Assembly: GCA_937973935.1 (NCBI GenBank)
Contig: CALJJF010000091.1
Span: 1 to 17,840 of the forward strand
From: MKRK01 sp001896915
Lineage (GTDB): Bacteria > Bacillota > Clostridia > Oscillospirales > Acutalibacteraceae
Direction: 5' to 3'
Length of the DNA stretch: 17,840 nt
Below the pieces are notes generated by a model. It did not search any database. It was given only the letters and a program-made list of their open reading frames with translations, and was not told where the DNA came from. Below are positions 1 to 8,109 of the stretch, piece after piece; position 1 is the first letter of the stretch, and each line of letters opens with the position of its first letter. Both the position numbers and the translations under genes were made by a program.

Positions 1-359
1 TTTATGCCCGGTGCATACAAACCGTGAACATCTCCAAAAACTGCATTGGTTAATGCAAAATCATCACTGGGAAGGTTCTGGGTGGCCGATTGTGAAAGCA
101 ACTGTTTCGTGGTAGAATCACAGTATATCCCCAACGCATTTTGATCAAAATATACATCAAAATCGAAGGCCATAATCCTATCCTGTGTAGCTGTTCCTTC
201 CACGTATACTTGAACAGCAACGGTATCGCCCGGCTTTGCTTCCTCTAAATCCTTAACAACAGTGACCTTGGGGTTTGTCAGCTCTGCGGTTGCATATGTA
301 AAAACAAAGGTGCTGATTAATAATGCAAAACACAAAACTGCCGCCAGTTTTCTTTTCAT
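1..359 (-). CDS. Secreted cohesin-like domain protein (N-terminal part, cut by window edge)
   Basis: Only the first 119 codons are present; the gene runs off the left end of the window. Residues 1-25 form a classical signal peptide: a K/R-rich start (MKRK), a hydrophobic core and a probable cleavage site after TYATA. From about residue 30 the sequence resembles the start of a cohesin-type beta-sandwich: a 'KVTVVKDLEEAKPGDTVAVQVYV' style strand, read here in pieces as KVTVV, AKPGDTVAVQVYV and IMAFDFDVYFDQNALG. The 'KPGDTV...V...I.AFDF...Y' pattern is typical of cohesin and related surface-protein modules. The start is ATG at 359 with a strong AGGAGG 7-8 nt upstream. A good promoter lies at 439-467. 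Cohesins anchor dockerin-bearing enzymes in cellulosomes, but cohesin-like folds also occur in other extracellular proteins, so a cellulosome role is inference. The call rests on the pattern only. Confidence 0.62.
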   Translation of the reverse strand, partial: MKRKLAAVLCFALLISTFVFTYATAELTNPKVTVVKDLEEAKPGDTVAVQVYVEGTATQDRIMAFDFDVYFDQNALGIYCDSTTKQLLSQSATQNLPSDDFALTNAVFGDVHGLYAPGI

Positions 360-683
360 ACAAATCCTCCTGTTTTAATTATTTCCGTTTTTAACATTAC
401 TAAAATGTAAAACTATCTTCTGTAAAAACATTTAATTTATATTAGCATTTAATAACTTTTGTGTCAATATATTAAATAGACAAATAATAAATAAGTTTTT
501 GTGCATTACGCTATACTTCATAACATCTCTTGTGACAGTTTGTCGAAACTTTATGCAGTAAAAATTTCATATAAATTTAAATAATTAATTATATCTTTTT
601 TAGTATAATATGCCTTGATACAAATAAAATTCTCATATTTTTTAGTGAATAAATCAACTGATTCTGTATCGTTTCCTCCACCA
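360..683. other. AT-rich gap between the polysaccharide operon and the cohesin-like gene
   Basis: This 324-bp gap contains the promoter at 439-467 and an 11-bp palindrome GACAGTTTGTC at 534-544. I see no GC-rich hairpin with a T-run after the flippase stop on the minus strand, so the operon has no obvious intrinsic terminator and could read through. In one minus-strand frame, positions 715-551 stay open for 54 codons and would encode a plausible-looking polar peptide ending in LYEIFTA. It has no ATG, GTG or TTG start, so I do not call it as a gene. It could be a decayed remnant or simply a product of AT-rich sequence. Confidence 0.5.
439..467 (-). promoter_or_regulatory. Predicted sigma-A promoter for the cohesin-like gene
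   Basis: On the minus strand TTGACA (462-467) is followed after exactly 17 bp by TAATAT (439-444). Transcription would begin near 432 and give a leader of about 70 nt before the ATG at 359. It is the best promoter match in the gap between the polysaccharide operon and this gene. Confidence 0.6.
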
Positions 684-2243
684 TCATGCTCTTTTAAATC
701 GCCGCAATATTTTCTTTAATACACCATTGGCAATCAAATCTTTTTCAAACTTATTTAATACAAAAAGCCATAGAATCATTCCAAAAACAGCCTCCCAAAT
801 AACTCCTTTCACCAAAAACAGCACCATTGAATTGACCGGGATTGTATATTGAAGAACAAAGCCAAATATAACCATAACAACAAATGGAATCAACATTCTT
901 AAATGACACTGTGAAAAAAAACGCCAAATTTTCAGTTTTAATATTTTAGAATAAAAAATATTCATTGCAACCGATAAGCCCAATGTAAATGCGACAAAAA
1001 TACCGATTGCCGTGCCGATTGCGCCAAGCCACGGCGCCAGCAAACAGGAAACCAAGACGGATAATATACCGCTGGCCACATAAATCATCGCTCTGTATTT
1101 CACGTTGTCAGTTGCATAAGTCATTTCAACGGCTATTCCCTGTGTATGTGTAACCAGACACGGAATTGTAAGAAACACAATAACAAGATAAGACTGTGAA
1201 AACGAATTACCCAACCATAACAAAATAAATTCTTGTCCCATCGAAAGAAAAGGCAAAATTACTGCGCTGATGATAATCAGCTGGATTCGTCCCACTTTTA
1301 TCAGCAAATCCGTCATGATTGAACTGTCTTCTTTTTTCACAACCATTTTCATGACCTTTGGAAGGAAAACACCGTTTAACGCATTGGCAAACGTGTAGGT
1401 ATAACCTTCAATTGATGTCCCGATTGCAAAAATAGAAATTTGTACCGAGTTTGTAAATATTCCTAAAACAGTGGGAGCCATTGTGAAAAACATACTGTCT
1501 GCAAACATTGCAATCGTTACCCAAAAAGAAAAGGTGAAAATCTTTTTAAAAAGCTCCTTGCTTCTATATCTGATGTTGATCCGCAATCTTACTTTTTTCA
1601 CCAAATAAAAATATTTGGTTAGGTTCGTGATTAAATCAAACACAACATTGATCAATACCAATGTGAGTAATTTATATCCCAACAACAAACAAAGGATGGT
1701 GGTAGAGATTTTAAACGCTTTGTTGAGTAAATCCATTAGCTTCAGCGAAAATATCTTTCCATATGCTGTGAAAACACCATTTTGCGGCATAAAGGGAAAG
1801 GACAGAATGCTGAACAGACCCACTACTAAAAATACAAGCTTGAATTGTTCTAGCTCGCTGCTTGTCAGCTTGACATAGATGTTTCCTAAATTAAAATAAA
1901 TGATTGCAAAAACAAATAAAATTACAACATCAATTGCAAGGTATAGTTTAATTGTCAATCCAAGAATATCTTTAACTTTGTCTTCATTATTTTCCGCCCG
2001 ATATCTCGCAATGAACCTGGAAATGGTATTACCTAAACCCAAATCCATGACAAATATAGTTATGATGGAAATCGATAAGGTATAAAGTCCATACTGTGAT
2101 TGTCCGATCACTTTAATCATCCATGGGGTATAAGCGAAGCCTGCTATCAGATTAAAACAAATTGTAATGTATGACATCATTGCGCCATATTTTATCTCTC
2201 TGGACTCAATCATATTTTTACTCAAAGATCCGTTTCCCTTCAA
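684..2243 (-). CDS. wzx: Wzx-type polysaccharide flippase (MOP superfamily)
   Basis: This is an integral membrane protein of about 519 residues with some 12-14 hydrophobic segments, the usual size for Wzx/MurJ-fold flippases. The N-terminus carries the family pattern: KYGAMMSY, then YTPWMIKVIGQSQYGLYTLSISI, read in parts, then DLGLGNTISRFIARYR. It is predicted to flip the undecaprenyl-pyrophosphate-linked repeat unit across the membrane for polymerisation by the Wzy homologue encoded upstream. It is the last gene of the operon, 7 bp after the FrhB-like gene. The start is uncertain. The codon at 2243 is TTG with a weak ribosome site. TTG at 2225 has AAGGG 10 nt upstream, and ATG at 2213 (MIESREIKYG) has little in front of it. 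All three leave the membrane domain intact. Function is from family resemblance; the lipid-linked substrate is inferred from the neighbours. Confidence 0.88.
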   Translation of the reverse strand: MKGNGSLSKNMIESREIKYGAMMSYITICFNLIAGFAYTPWMIKVIGQSQYGLYTLSISIITIFVMDLGLGNTISRFIARYRAENNEDKVKDILGLTIKLYLAIDVVILFVFAIIYFNLGNIYVKLTSSELEQFKLVFLVVGLFSILSFPFMPQNGVFTAYGKIFSLKLMDLLNKAFKISTTILCLLLGYKLLTLVLINVVFDLITNLTKYFYLVKKVRLRINIRYRSKELFKKIFTFSFWVTIAMFADSMFFTMAPTVLGIFTNSVQISIFAIGTSIEGYTYTFANALNGVFLPKVMKMVVKKEDSSIMTDLLIKVGRIQLIIISAVILPFLSMGQEFILLWLGNSFSQSYLVIVFLTIPCLVTHTQGIAVEMTYATDNVKYRAMIYVASGILSVLVSCLLAPWLGAIGTAIGIFVAFTLGLSVAMNIFYSKILKLKIWRFFSQCHLRMLIPFVVMVIFGFVLQYTIPVNSMVLFLVKGVIWEAVFGMILWLFVLNKFEKDLIANGVLKKILRRFKRA

Positions 2244-2250
2244 TCCATAA

Positions 2251-3429
2251 CTATTTTCTAATCCCGCAAAACTTTAAAACAGGCCTGACTATTTTTTTAA
2301 AATTCCAGTATATTCTTCCGGGAATGGAATAATCCACATATTTCTTTAATACAAACACATACCCTTTATTTTTATAATCCTCCCAGAACTCTTTTCTCAT
2401 GGGATGCGCCTTGGAGGGTTTGCTGTGGTTAACCCTAAAAGCATCCTCAAATGTACTTTCGATACAATCTATTTTGTGCCGTATGACTTCAAATAATTTC
2501 ATACCCCTTTCTGAGTTTATAATGAGCAATGAAACACCCGTATTGTTATCGAACTCAGGATTACACTTTTCAATTCCCCAATAATCTGCAATGGTAATAT
2601 CGGAAAATCTGGCTTTTCCCGAAAACTTACATATTTGGCAAGCAGGTCTGCTCACCAACGCAGAGTCAAACAAGTCGGTAAAGTTTTGTGATAATTTTGT
2701 TTTATAAGAGTCTGTCCCGTCATCCAAATAGTATCGTTCTGTGTGCGCATGCCATCCTTTCACCTTCGAACGACACTCATATTTTACAACTTTCCGCCCT
2801 GTTTTTGATTCGATCAGGTGAATATGGTCTTTCCAGATAAGAGGACTTGGTGTATGATGGCACACAAAATCACATTGAACTAAATTTGCACAATTTGTCT
2901 TCTGGTTCTGTAAGAAATTTATTAGTCCGGCGTTTTGGCAGGGTGTTCCTGTAAAAAGAACCTGTTTTCCCTTTTCTAAATCATTTTTCACTTGAATAAA
3001 TGTATCTGATAAGTCACTTTGAACATATTTAGAGCCTTTTTGCTCATCACGCTGTTGGGCAGTTTCAGCCCTGTTGTGGATAACATTAAGGTTTTCATCA
3101 AATTTAACGCCGTAAATATACCCGTTATGAGCAAGCACTGAATCCGAAATTGCCGTAAACATCCCTCCGGAGGTACTGCTCATTAGAACATCATGATTTT
3201 TGTTTTTTGCGGCATACACCTGCTGTTGAAATAACTTGTCCTCCTGTTTGTCAACCTTTATCGGGCAAACTTTCACACACATCATACAATTCACGCATAG
3301 TTTTTCATCCACATGGGGATATTGAAATCCTTCTTCATCGGTCTGCATCGTTATTGCGTTTTTTTTGCATACATGCTTGCAGGCAGTACACCCTGTGCAT
3401 TCTTCTTTGTTTTCAAACAGCACAATCAT
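2251..3429 (-). CDS. FrhB/FdhB-family iron-sulfur protein (F420 hydrogenase/dehydrogenase beta-subunit type)
   Basis: This 392-residue protein begins with two ferredoxin-like [4Fe-4S] motifs: C11-C14-C17-C21 (ECTGCTACKHVC) and C45-C48-C51-C55 (CVNCMMCVKVCP). The rest matches the FrhB_FdhB N and C domains: an SSTSGGMFTAI stretch, FTGTPCQNAGL, CDFVCHHTPSP, and the C-terminal signature CQICKFSGKARFSDITIADY followed by WGI. In methanogens the family moves electrons to F420 or flavin. Homologues in bacterial capsule clusters sit beside pyruvyl transferases, and their reaction is not established to my knowledge. Here the ATG shares four bases (ATGA) with the stop of the pyruvyl transferase gene and has a GGGGGAG ribosome site inside that gene, so the two are translationally coupled. 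A soluble cytoplasmic redox enzyme acting on a glycan intermediate is inference. Nothing in the window suggests an F420 pathway, so F420 use is not implied. Confidence 0.9.
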   Translation of the reverse strand: MIVLFENKEECTGCTACKHVCKKNAITMQTDEEGFQYPHVDEKLCVNCMMCVKVCPIKVDKQEDKLFQQQVYAAKNKNHDVLMSSTSGGMFTAISDSVLAHNGYIYGVKFDENLNVIHNRAETAQQRDEQKGSKYVQSDLSDTFIQVKNDLEKGKQVLFTGTPCQNAGLINFLQNQKTNCANLVQCDFVCHHTPSPLIWKDHIHLIESKTGRKVVKYECRSKVKGWHAHTERYYLDDGTDSYKTKLSQNFTDLFDSALVSRPACQICKFSGKARFSDITIADYWGIEKCNPEFDNNTGVSLLIINSERGMKLFEVIRHKIDCIESTFEDAFRVNHSKPSKAHPMRKEFWEDYKNKGYVFVLKKYVDYSIPGRIYWNFKKIVRPVLKFCGIRK

Positions 3430-4553
3430 TTGTTCTCCCCCAAAGTAATTTTCAAAAAAGAAATTGACCTTTTTCTTTCTTCTTCCAATTTCTCAATGAC
3501 GGGTAAATAATTAATATCAAAACCGATCTCTGTTTTGTTTACCAAAGTATCCTGTGAAGATACAATTTGTGAATCCAAAGATAAATTTTTGAGTAAAGTG
3601 ATTATTCTGGAATTCAAACTGCTTTCTTTTGAAAGTGCAAGATTGATCGGAACAACAAAAGGCTTTTGAAAATTGACAGAAAAGGACGTACCATGAAAAG
3701 AGTTTGTAACAACATAAGAGGCATGATAAAATAAATTCAAAAACTCTACCGGTCCTGCATCCAAAACATGTGTTTCCCAAAAAACCAGCTTTTTGTATTC
3801 CTTGTGCCCGATATTGATGATTTTCAAATTCTTTTCGTCAGCAATGCGTCGGGCGATGACGTTGATACTTTTCATTACATTTTTGTCGCCCGGCATACAG
3901 TAACATAAAACATAATCCGATTGAATTTGCCTTTTGCCGATGTATTTTTCCCAATCCTGTTTGGTTAACAACAACGTTGGATCCAAAACAACTTCTGCAG
4001 GCAAACCGGTATGATGGGCAATGATTTCTTTGCCTTCGTTCTCTCTGACAGATATGTTGTGAAATCCTTTTAAATATTCCTTTAATATCGGAGAGTCATT
4101 TTCTCTCAGTTTTGAAACACCAAAGCTGGCAGCGTACGACGCCTTACACTTGCCTTCCGGTACGAAGGTTAAATAATAAGATGGATCATTTCCGGTGTGC
4201 TTTAAATTCCAAACCTGATCGCTGCCGGTTAGGTATGCATCGTATTCCGGTGGATTGTTGAGCAGTTCTTTTCTGTTGTTGTATGTAGTGCTGCCGATTT
4301 TAAAATATTCTTTTCTAAATAGATCGGTGCGCCTTTCTCTTTTATTGCCTGTCAACAGTGGCTTCATAATTCTAGTCCAGACCAGATGCTTAGACTTTTT
4401 TAAAAAGCCCATTCTTGCAATATCATTTCTGTTATAATCAATAAATTCAGATGAATATCCCAAGTCGGATAACTCTTTTTGCAATGCGAAAGCCTGCAAT
4501 ACAGCTCCGTAGTTATATGATTTGTGAAAAGTTATCAATCCTATTTTTCTCAT
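3426..4553 (-). CDS. Polysaccharide pyruvyl transferase family protein
   Basis: This 375-residue protein has the hallmarks of the polysaccharide pyruvyl transferase family (CsaB/WcaK/PssM-like). The N-terminus reads KIGLITFHKSYNYGAVLQAF, the first half has YDAYLTGSDQVWN, and SYAASFG, ISVREN and VLDPTLLL follow. The C-terminal half has VTNSFHGTSFSVNFQKPF, the conserved donor-site His region. Family members add a ketal pyruvate from phosphoenolpyruvate to a sugar, usually on the lipid-linked repeat unit in the cytoplasm. The start is ATG at 4553 with AGGGG about 7 nt upstream, lying inside the end of the polymerase gene (41-bp overlap). Its stop overlaps the start of the FrhB-like gene in an ATGA. 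Membership is clear, but some members of this family in glycan clusters may not be pyruvyl transferases, so the substrate remains open. Confidence 0.88.
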   Translation of the reverse strand: MRKIGLITFHKSYNYGAVLQAFALQKELSDLGYSSEFIDYNRNDIARMGFLKKSKHLVWTRIMKPLLTGNKRERRTDLFRKEYFKIGSTTYNNRKELLNNPPEYDAYLTGSDQVWNLKHTGNDPSYYLTFVPEGKCKASYAASFGVSKLRENDSPILKEYLKGFHNISVRENEGKEIIAHHTGLPAEVVLDPTLLLTKQDWEKYIGKRQIQSDYVLCYCMPGDKNVMKSINVIARRIADEKNLKIINIGHKEYKKLVFWETHVLDAGPVEFLNLFYHASYVVTNSFHGTSFSVNFQKPFVVPINLALSKESSLNSRIITLLKNLSLDSQIVSSQDTLVNKTEIGFDINYLPVIEKLEEERKRSISFLKITLGENK

Positions 4554-5742
4554 CGTTACCCCTGCTTCTGCTGGCGATTTCTTTGTCTGACAAATTTCCT
4601 ACGATTCCAAAAAAGGCCATAATATAAAATGTTGAATGTACAAAGTAAATGCCGCCAACCATACCAATGATTATTATGTAAACCAGCGCCATGGAATAAG
4701 CACTGGCATATATGGATTTATTTTTTACTAAAAATAAATACTTCTTTATGATAGCGCCAATGAAGAACAGATAAATAATAACACCGATGATGCCAAAGCT
4801 ATATCCAAACTCCAGCCATTCGTTGTGCACACCCGTCCCCAATAAAAGTTCGCTGGAGCCGCTTCCTTTGCCCGTGAGCATTGTCAACAAGGAACGGTTC
4901 ATGATATCTCGAAAGGCAGCACTGTAATTTGTTGACCGGTTCGAACCAAAAGCAAGCTGTTCTGCACCAAAACGTGAAAACAAAAATCCACCCGAGAAGT
5001 GATTGGCGATCAAAAGCACCACAAAAAACAAAATTAAAATTCCGATGATTTTCACGAAGGATTTAAACCCTTTTTTCTTAATAATCGCATCCGTCAAAAA
5101 CATCGCTGCTATCATAAAGGGAAATGCGACAATGGCTCCTCTTTTCATGGAAACGCCAATGATGATCAGGGTTGCAATAAAACCGATAATTTTTATAGAC
5201 CTGCTGTTTGATATAAAGATCAGCGGGGAAAAGACCAATATATAATAAGATATATTCAAGACTGGTATATTGTTGTACTTTTCACTAAAGGTCAATAGTG
5301 CATAAAAAAAAGAAATAAAATAAAAGCAAAACATAAAGACAAACAATAACTTAATATATTTCAAAGATTTCTCGCTGCTGTTTAAGTATTTGTAGAAATA
5401 ACCATATGAACTAATCCACCATACTGACAAGCCGATATGGGTCATAACTGCCCATATTGAAACACTATTCACAACATTCACGAAAATAACCCAGCCTGTC
5501 AAAACCATCATCATGTTGGTTAAAGTGGATTGGTTCAGTTTATTGTCTATGCTGAATTTATAAGATCCCATCAAAAATATGGTTACTGCCAAAAAAACAT
5601 AAACCATGCTTCTGTCAGCTTCTTTTATTCCGCTGTTTGTAGATGTTTGCATGTCAATTATCGCATAAATAATCAATATGATGGATACGAGGATCATATA
5701 GATATTCGTACCCTTTATTTTATTTTGCTTTATATAACTCAT
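4513..5742 (-). CDS. wzy: Wzy-like polysaccharide polymerase / O-antigen ligase family membrane protein
   Basis: This 409-residue polytopic membrane protein has roughly ten hydrophobic segments. A hydrophilic extracytoplasmic loop of about 60 residues precedes the last segments. That loop ends in GKGSGSS...LGTGVHNEWLEFGYSFGIIG (residues 292-320, written in part), matching the 'G.G.HN..LE' motif of the Wzy/WaaL O-antigen ligase superfamily. The loop between earlier segments has SMKRGA, the frequent 'R-G' site. It is predicted to join flipped repeat units on the outer face of the membrane. I chose ATG at 5742. It lies 13 bp past the stop of the upstream glycosyltransferase and has TGAGGT 9 nt upstream. 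An earlier in-frame start at 5817 would add 25 non-conserved polar residues and overlap that gene. Sequence is poorly conserved in the family, so polymerase over ligase is decided by context (single copy, Wzx partner). Confidence 0.82.
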   Translation of the reverse strand: MSYIKQNKIKGTNIYMILVSIILIIYAIIDMQTSTNSGIKEADRSMVYVFLAVTIFLMGSYKFSIDNKLNQSTLTNMMMVLTGWVIFVNVVNSVSIWAVMTHIGLSVWWISSYGYFYKYLNSSEKSLKYIKLLFVFMFCFYFISFFYALLTFSEKYNNIPVLNISYYILVFSPLIFISNSRSIKIIGFIATLIIIGVSMKRGAIVAFPFMIAAMFLTDAIIKKKGFKSFVKIIGILILFFVVLLIANHFSGGFLFSRFGAEQLAFGSNRSTNYSAAFRDIMNRSLLTMLTGKGSGSSELLLGTGVHNEWLEFGYSFGIIGVIIYLFFIGAIIKKYLFLVKNKSIYASAYSMALVYIIIIGMVGGIYFVHSTFYIMAFFGIVGNLSDKEIASRSRGNDEKNRIDNFSQII

Positions 5743-5755
5743 TGAATAAACCTCA

Positions 5756-6904
5756 TTATAACCAAGGGCATTCCGGTCTTGGTTCTTTTTTGTAAAATGT
5801 AAACTCCAAAATATCAATCAGGTAATTCCCAACTGATTCTGATGATATTCTTGGTGCATATTCCTTGGCGTTTCTCTTCCACCCGTCAATCAATGCAGGG
5901 GTTTCTACCGCCCTCAATAGTGCCTGTTTCAGCGCGACTTCTTGATTGGCCGGAACAACGATCCCGGCTTGGCTTGCTTTAATCAACTCGTCACTGACGG
6001 CTTCGTCTGTGACGATCACCCCGATATTCGCTCTGATTGCTTCATTTACAAGCAAATTCCATCCATCAAATTTACTCGGGATGATACAGATATCATAGTC
6101 CTTCATACGAGTGCAAACCTCGTTTGACGGCCACATTCCAATGAACGAAACTTGGCTGTGATTGTTTGCCCAGTTTATCGTGTAGTCCTTTAAATCTCCA
6201 TAACCGCCTACCAAATCCAATGTCCAATCGGGGGAATCTATTAAGTTAATGGCTTTGATTAAGACATCCGTTCCTTTGGTATATTCAGAAAACCTGCCGA
6301 CATATAACATTTTTATCGGATACTCTGTCTTTTTAATTTCACAGGCATCCTCCATGGCATAATTATTGGGATCATACATATACGGAAACATCTGATTTTT
6401 TTTCCATCCGAATTTCATATTGATATCAACACCCTTTACTCCAAGGGGAAGAAAGGCGGATATTATGTTTCTGTATTTGAAATAATAATACCGATAGCTC
6501 AGCGGAATATACATCCTTTTCAAAAACCGCTTGATTCCGTTGCCGTAAATTCCCGGTCTTTCTGAAAAACAAACAACCTTTTTACTGTTTCGGATGTATG
6601 GATGAATCAATTTTGTTATTTTATTGGTAAAACCGGGGATCACATGAATCGCATCCGGATATAATTTAAAAATCTCTTCTATCTTTTCCTTTGCATTTTG
6701 AGAATCTGATAGCATGATGACTTCCGCATGCCCAAAATTCCCATCATCCCATGCCGCCTTTTTTCTGATTTCCTTCAGATCGTTGTTACAAATATAAAAC
6801 ACTTTATTTCCCCAAGCCTTGGTAACATAATTAAATGCACCTTTTGATACCTTGGGCGGGCGTTCGAACCAAAAAATCAATTCATTATGATTCACATTTT
6901 TCAA
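5756..6904 (-). CDS. GT4-type glycosyltransferase
   Basis: This 382-residue GT-B glycosyltransferase belongs to the GT4-like group. The C-terminal nucleotide-sugar domain starts near residue 195 (IKMLYVGRFSEYTKGTDVLI), continues with LDLVGGYGD and VSFIGMWPSNEV, and has the donor motif SKFDGWNLLVNEAI (277-290). Most GT4 enzymes carry two Glu eight residues apart there; this one has D280 and E288, a conservative change at the first position. The start is TTG at 6904, well supported by AAGGAG 8 nt upstream; no in-frame ATG exists nearby. It sits between another GT4 gene (41-bp gap) and the polymerase gene (13-bp gap). It probably adds the third or fourth sugar to the lipid-linked repeat. Donor and acceptor cannot be read from the sequence. 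Confidence 0.85.
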   Translation of the reverse strand: MKNVNHNELIFWFERPPKVSKGAFNYVTKAWGNKVFYICNNDLKEIRKKAAWDDGNFGHAEVIMLSDSQNAKEKIEEIFKLYPDAIHVIPGFTNKITKLIHPYIRNSKKVVCFSERPGIYGNGIKRFLKRMYIPLSYRYYYFKYRNIISAFLPLGVKGVDINMKFGWKKNQMFPYMYDPNNYAMEDACEIKKTEYPIKMLYVGRFSEYTKGTDVLIKAINLIDSPDWTLDLVGGYGDLKDYTINWANNHSQVSFIGMWPSNEVCTRMKDYDICIIPSKFDGWNLLVNEAIRANIGVIVTDEAVSDELIKASQAGIVVPANQEVALKQALLRAVETPALIDGWKRNAKEYAPRISSESVGNYLIDILEFTFYKKEPRPECPWL

Positions 6905-6945
6905 GAATATAACTCCTTAACAGACAAATGGGATAGAAATAATCA

Positions 6946-8106
6946 CTATAATGCTCTCTGATGAAACATACCGGTATATTTTTCTTTGGTTTGCACAAGC
7001 TTTAACTCCGCTTCTGCATAATTACGCAGGTTTTCAATCACATTGTTATATTTATCCGGCTCCATTGAAGTAAAATCCTCAATAACACGCACAAAATCAT
7101 CTTTGTTTGCCAAGGATATGGCTCTGCCTGCCTGGTAATCGTTGATGCTTGTCCATGGGGTGTTATCGCTGATTAAAACAGGGCAGTCTGCCAGCATGGC
7201 TTCCACGATGGCATGTCCATAATTTTCGTTGAGTGTGGGAAGAAAAAACAATTGATATTTCTTCAACACTTCCGGAATATCATCATGTTTTAGGGCACCG
7301 CAGTATTTTACTGAAATCTGATCCGGGAACAATGTTGCTTGCTGCATGCACTCATTGTAATACTCTTCATTCTCTTTGGGACCGTATATATCAAAAGTAA
7401 TTACACCTTCGGTTTTCACGTCGTTGAGTGCTTCAAAGCAGAATTTCAGATTTTTGATGGGATGAATTCTTGAAATGAAAACAATCCTCAACTCATTTTT
7501 GTTCTTTTGTTTGGTATGATTACGGGTATAATAATCCTTGGGCACTGTTGGCAAATTAAAAATTGTATGGATATTTTCTTCTTTTGGGCTCAGTCTTTTT
7601 ATAATTGATTTTTTCTCATCATCACTTGTTGAATGAAAAAAGCAGTGTTTCAAGGCACCGGAAAGCTTCAAGGCTTTGATATAGAAAAACTTCTTATATA
7701 TCTTGTGCTTATACGCATTGTCATTGAGCTCGCCTCTGGGCGCAATGATCAGGGGAATATTCAGCTTTTTGCTGCTGTTGATGGAACAAATCAGCTGTTT
7801 ATAGTTATACAATCCATTATGATAAATCAAATCCGGTTTGATTTCGGTAGCGGCTGCCACAAGCTTGTCGCTGGTGAACTCATCCTCTGCCAAATACATC
7901 ACGTTTGCGTTGCCGTATTTTACGAATACGCCATGTTCAATGTCAAAGGGTGTATTGTCTTTATGATCATGATTATAAGTGATAACATAAAAATCAAATT
8001 CATCGGAGCATTGTTCTATTAAATTACCGATGCTGATCACAGGCCCTCCAAAATTCTTTGCAGGCAAATACCCGATATAAACAACAAATATTTTTGTTTT
8101 GCTCAT
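6946..8106 (-). CDS. GT4-type glycosyltransferase
   Basis: This 386-residue GT-B fold enzyme has an N-terminal acceptor domain that begins KIFVVYIGYLPAKNFGGPV, with the GGP loop of GT4 proteins. Next come PDLIYHNGLY and IIAPRGELND. The C-terminal donor domain begins LRIVFISRIHPIKNLKFCFE (R213 and K218 in the phosphate-binding region). The EX7E motif is intact in NENYGHAIVEAM (E294, E302). The start is ATG at 8106, 3 bp after the CapG stop, with a GGGGG stretch upstream inside capG. It lies directly after the L-FucNAc enzymes and before a second GT4 gene. It is likely to extend the undecaprenyl-linked chain at the cytoplasmic face. The family is clear, the sugar specificity unknown. Confidence 0.87.
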   Translation of the reverse strand: MSKTKIFVVYIGYLPAKNFGGPVISIGNLIEQCSDEFDFYVITYNHDHKDNTPFDIEHGVFVKYGNANVMYLAEDEFTSDKLVAAATEIKPDLIYHNGLYNYKQLICSINSSKKLNIPLIIAPRGELNDNAYKHKIYKKFFYIKALKLSGALKHCFFHSTSDDEKKSIIKRLSPKEENIHTIFNLPTVPKDYYTRNHTKQKNKNELRIVFISRIHPIKNLKFCFEALNDVKTEGVITFDIYGPKENEEYYNECMQQATLFPDQISVKYCGALKHDDIPEVLKKYQLFFLPTLNENYGHAIVEAMLADCPVLISDNTPWTSINDYQAGRAISLANKDDFVRVIEDFTSMEPDKYNNVIENLRNYAEAELKLVQTKEKYTGMFHQRAL

Positions 8107-8109
8107 TTT

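Noticed and set aside
2251..3429. Reading the FrhB-like protein as a genuine F420-reducing hydrogenase or formate dehydrogenase subunit
   Set aside because: No hydrogenase or dehydrogenase partner subunits are nearby, and the gene is embedded and coupled in a glycan operon. The family also occurs in polysaccharide clusters.
5743..5817. Longer N-terminus of the polymerase (start at 5817)
   Set aside because: It would overlap the upstream glycosyltransferase by about 60 bp and add 25 polar residues ahead of the first membrane helix. ATG at 5742 has its own ribosome site.
7633..8022. 129-codon plus-strand frame opposite the GT4 gene
   Set aside because: It lies wholly antisense to a well-supported glycosyltransferase, has no recognisable domain and no matching operon context.
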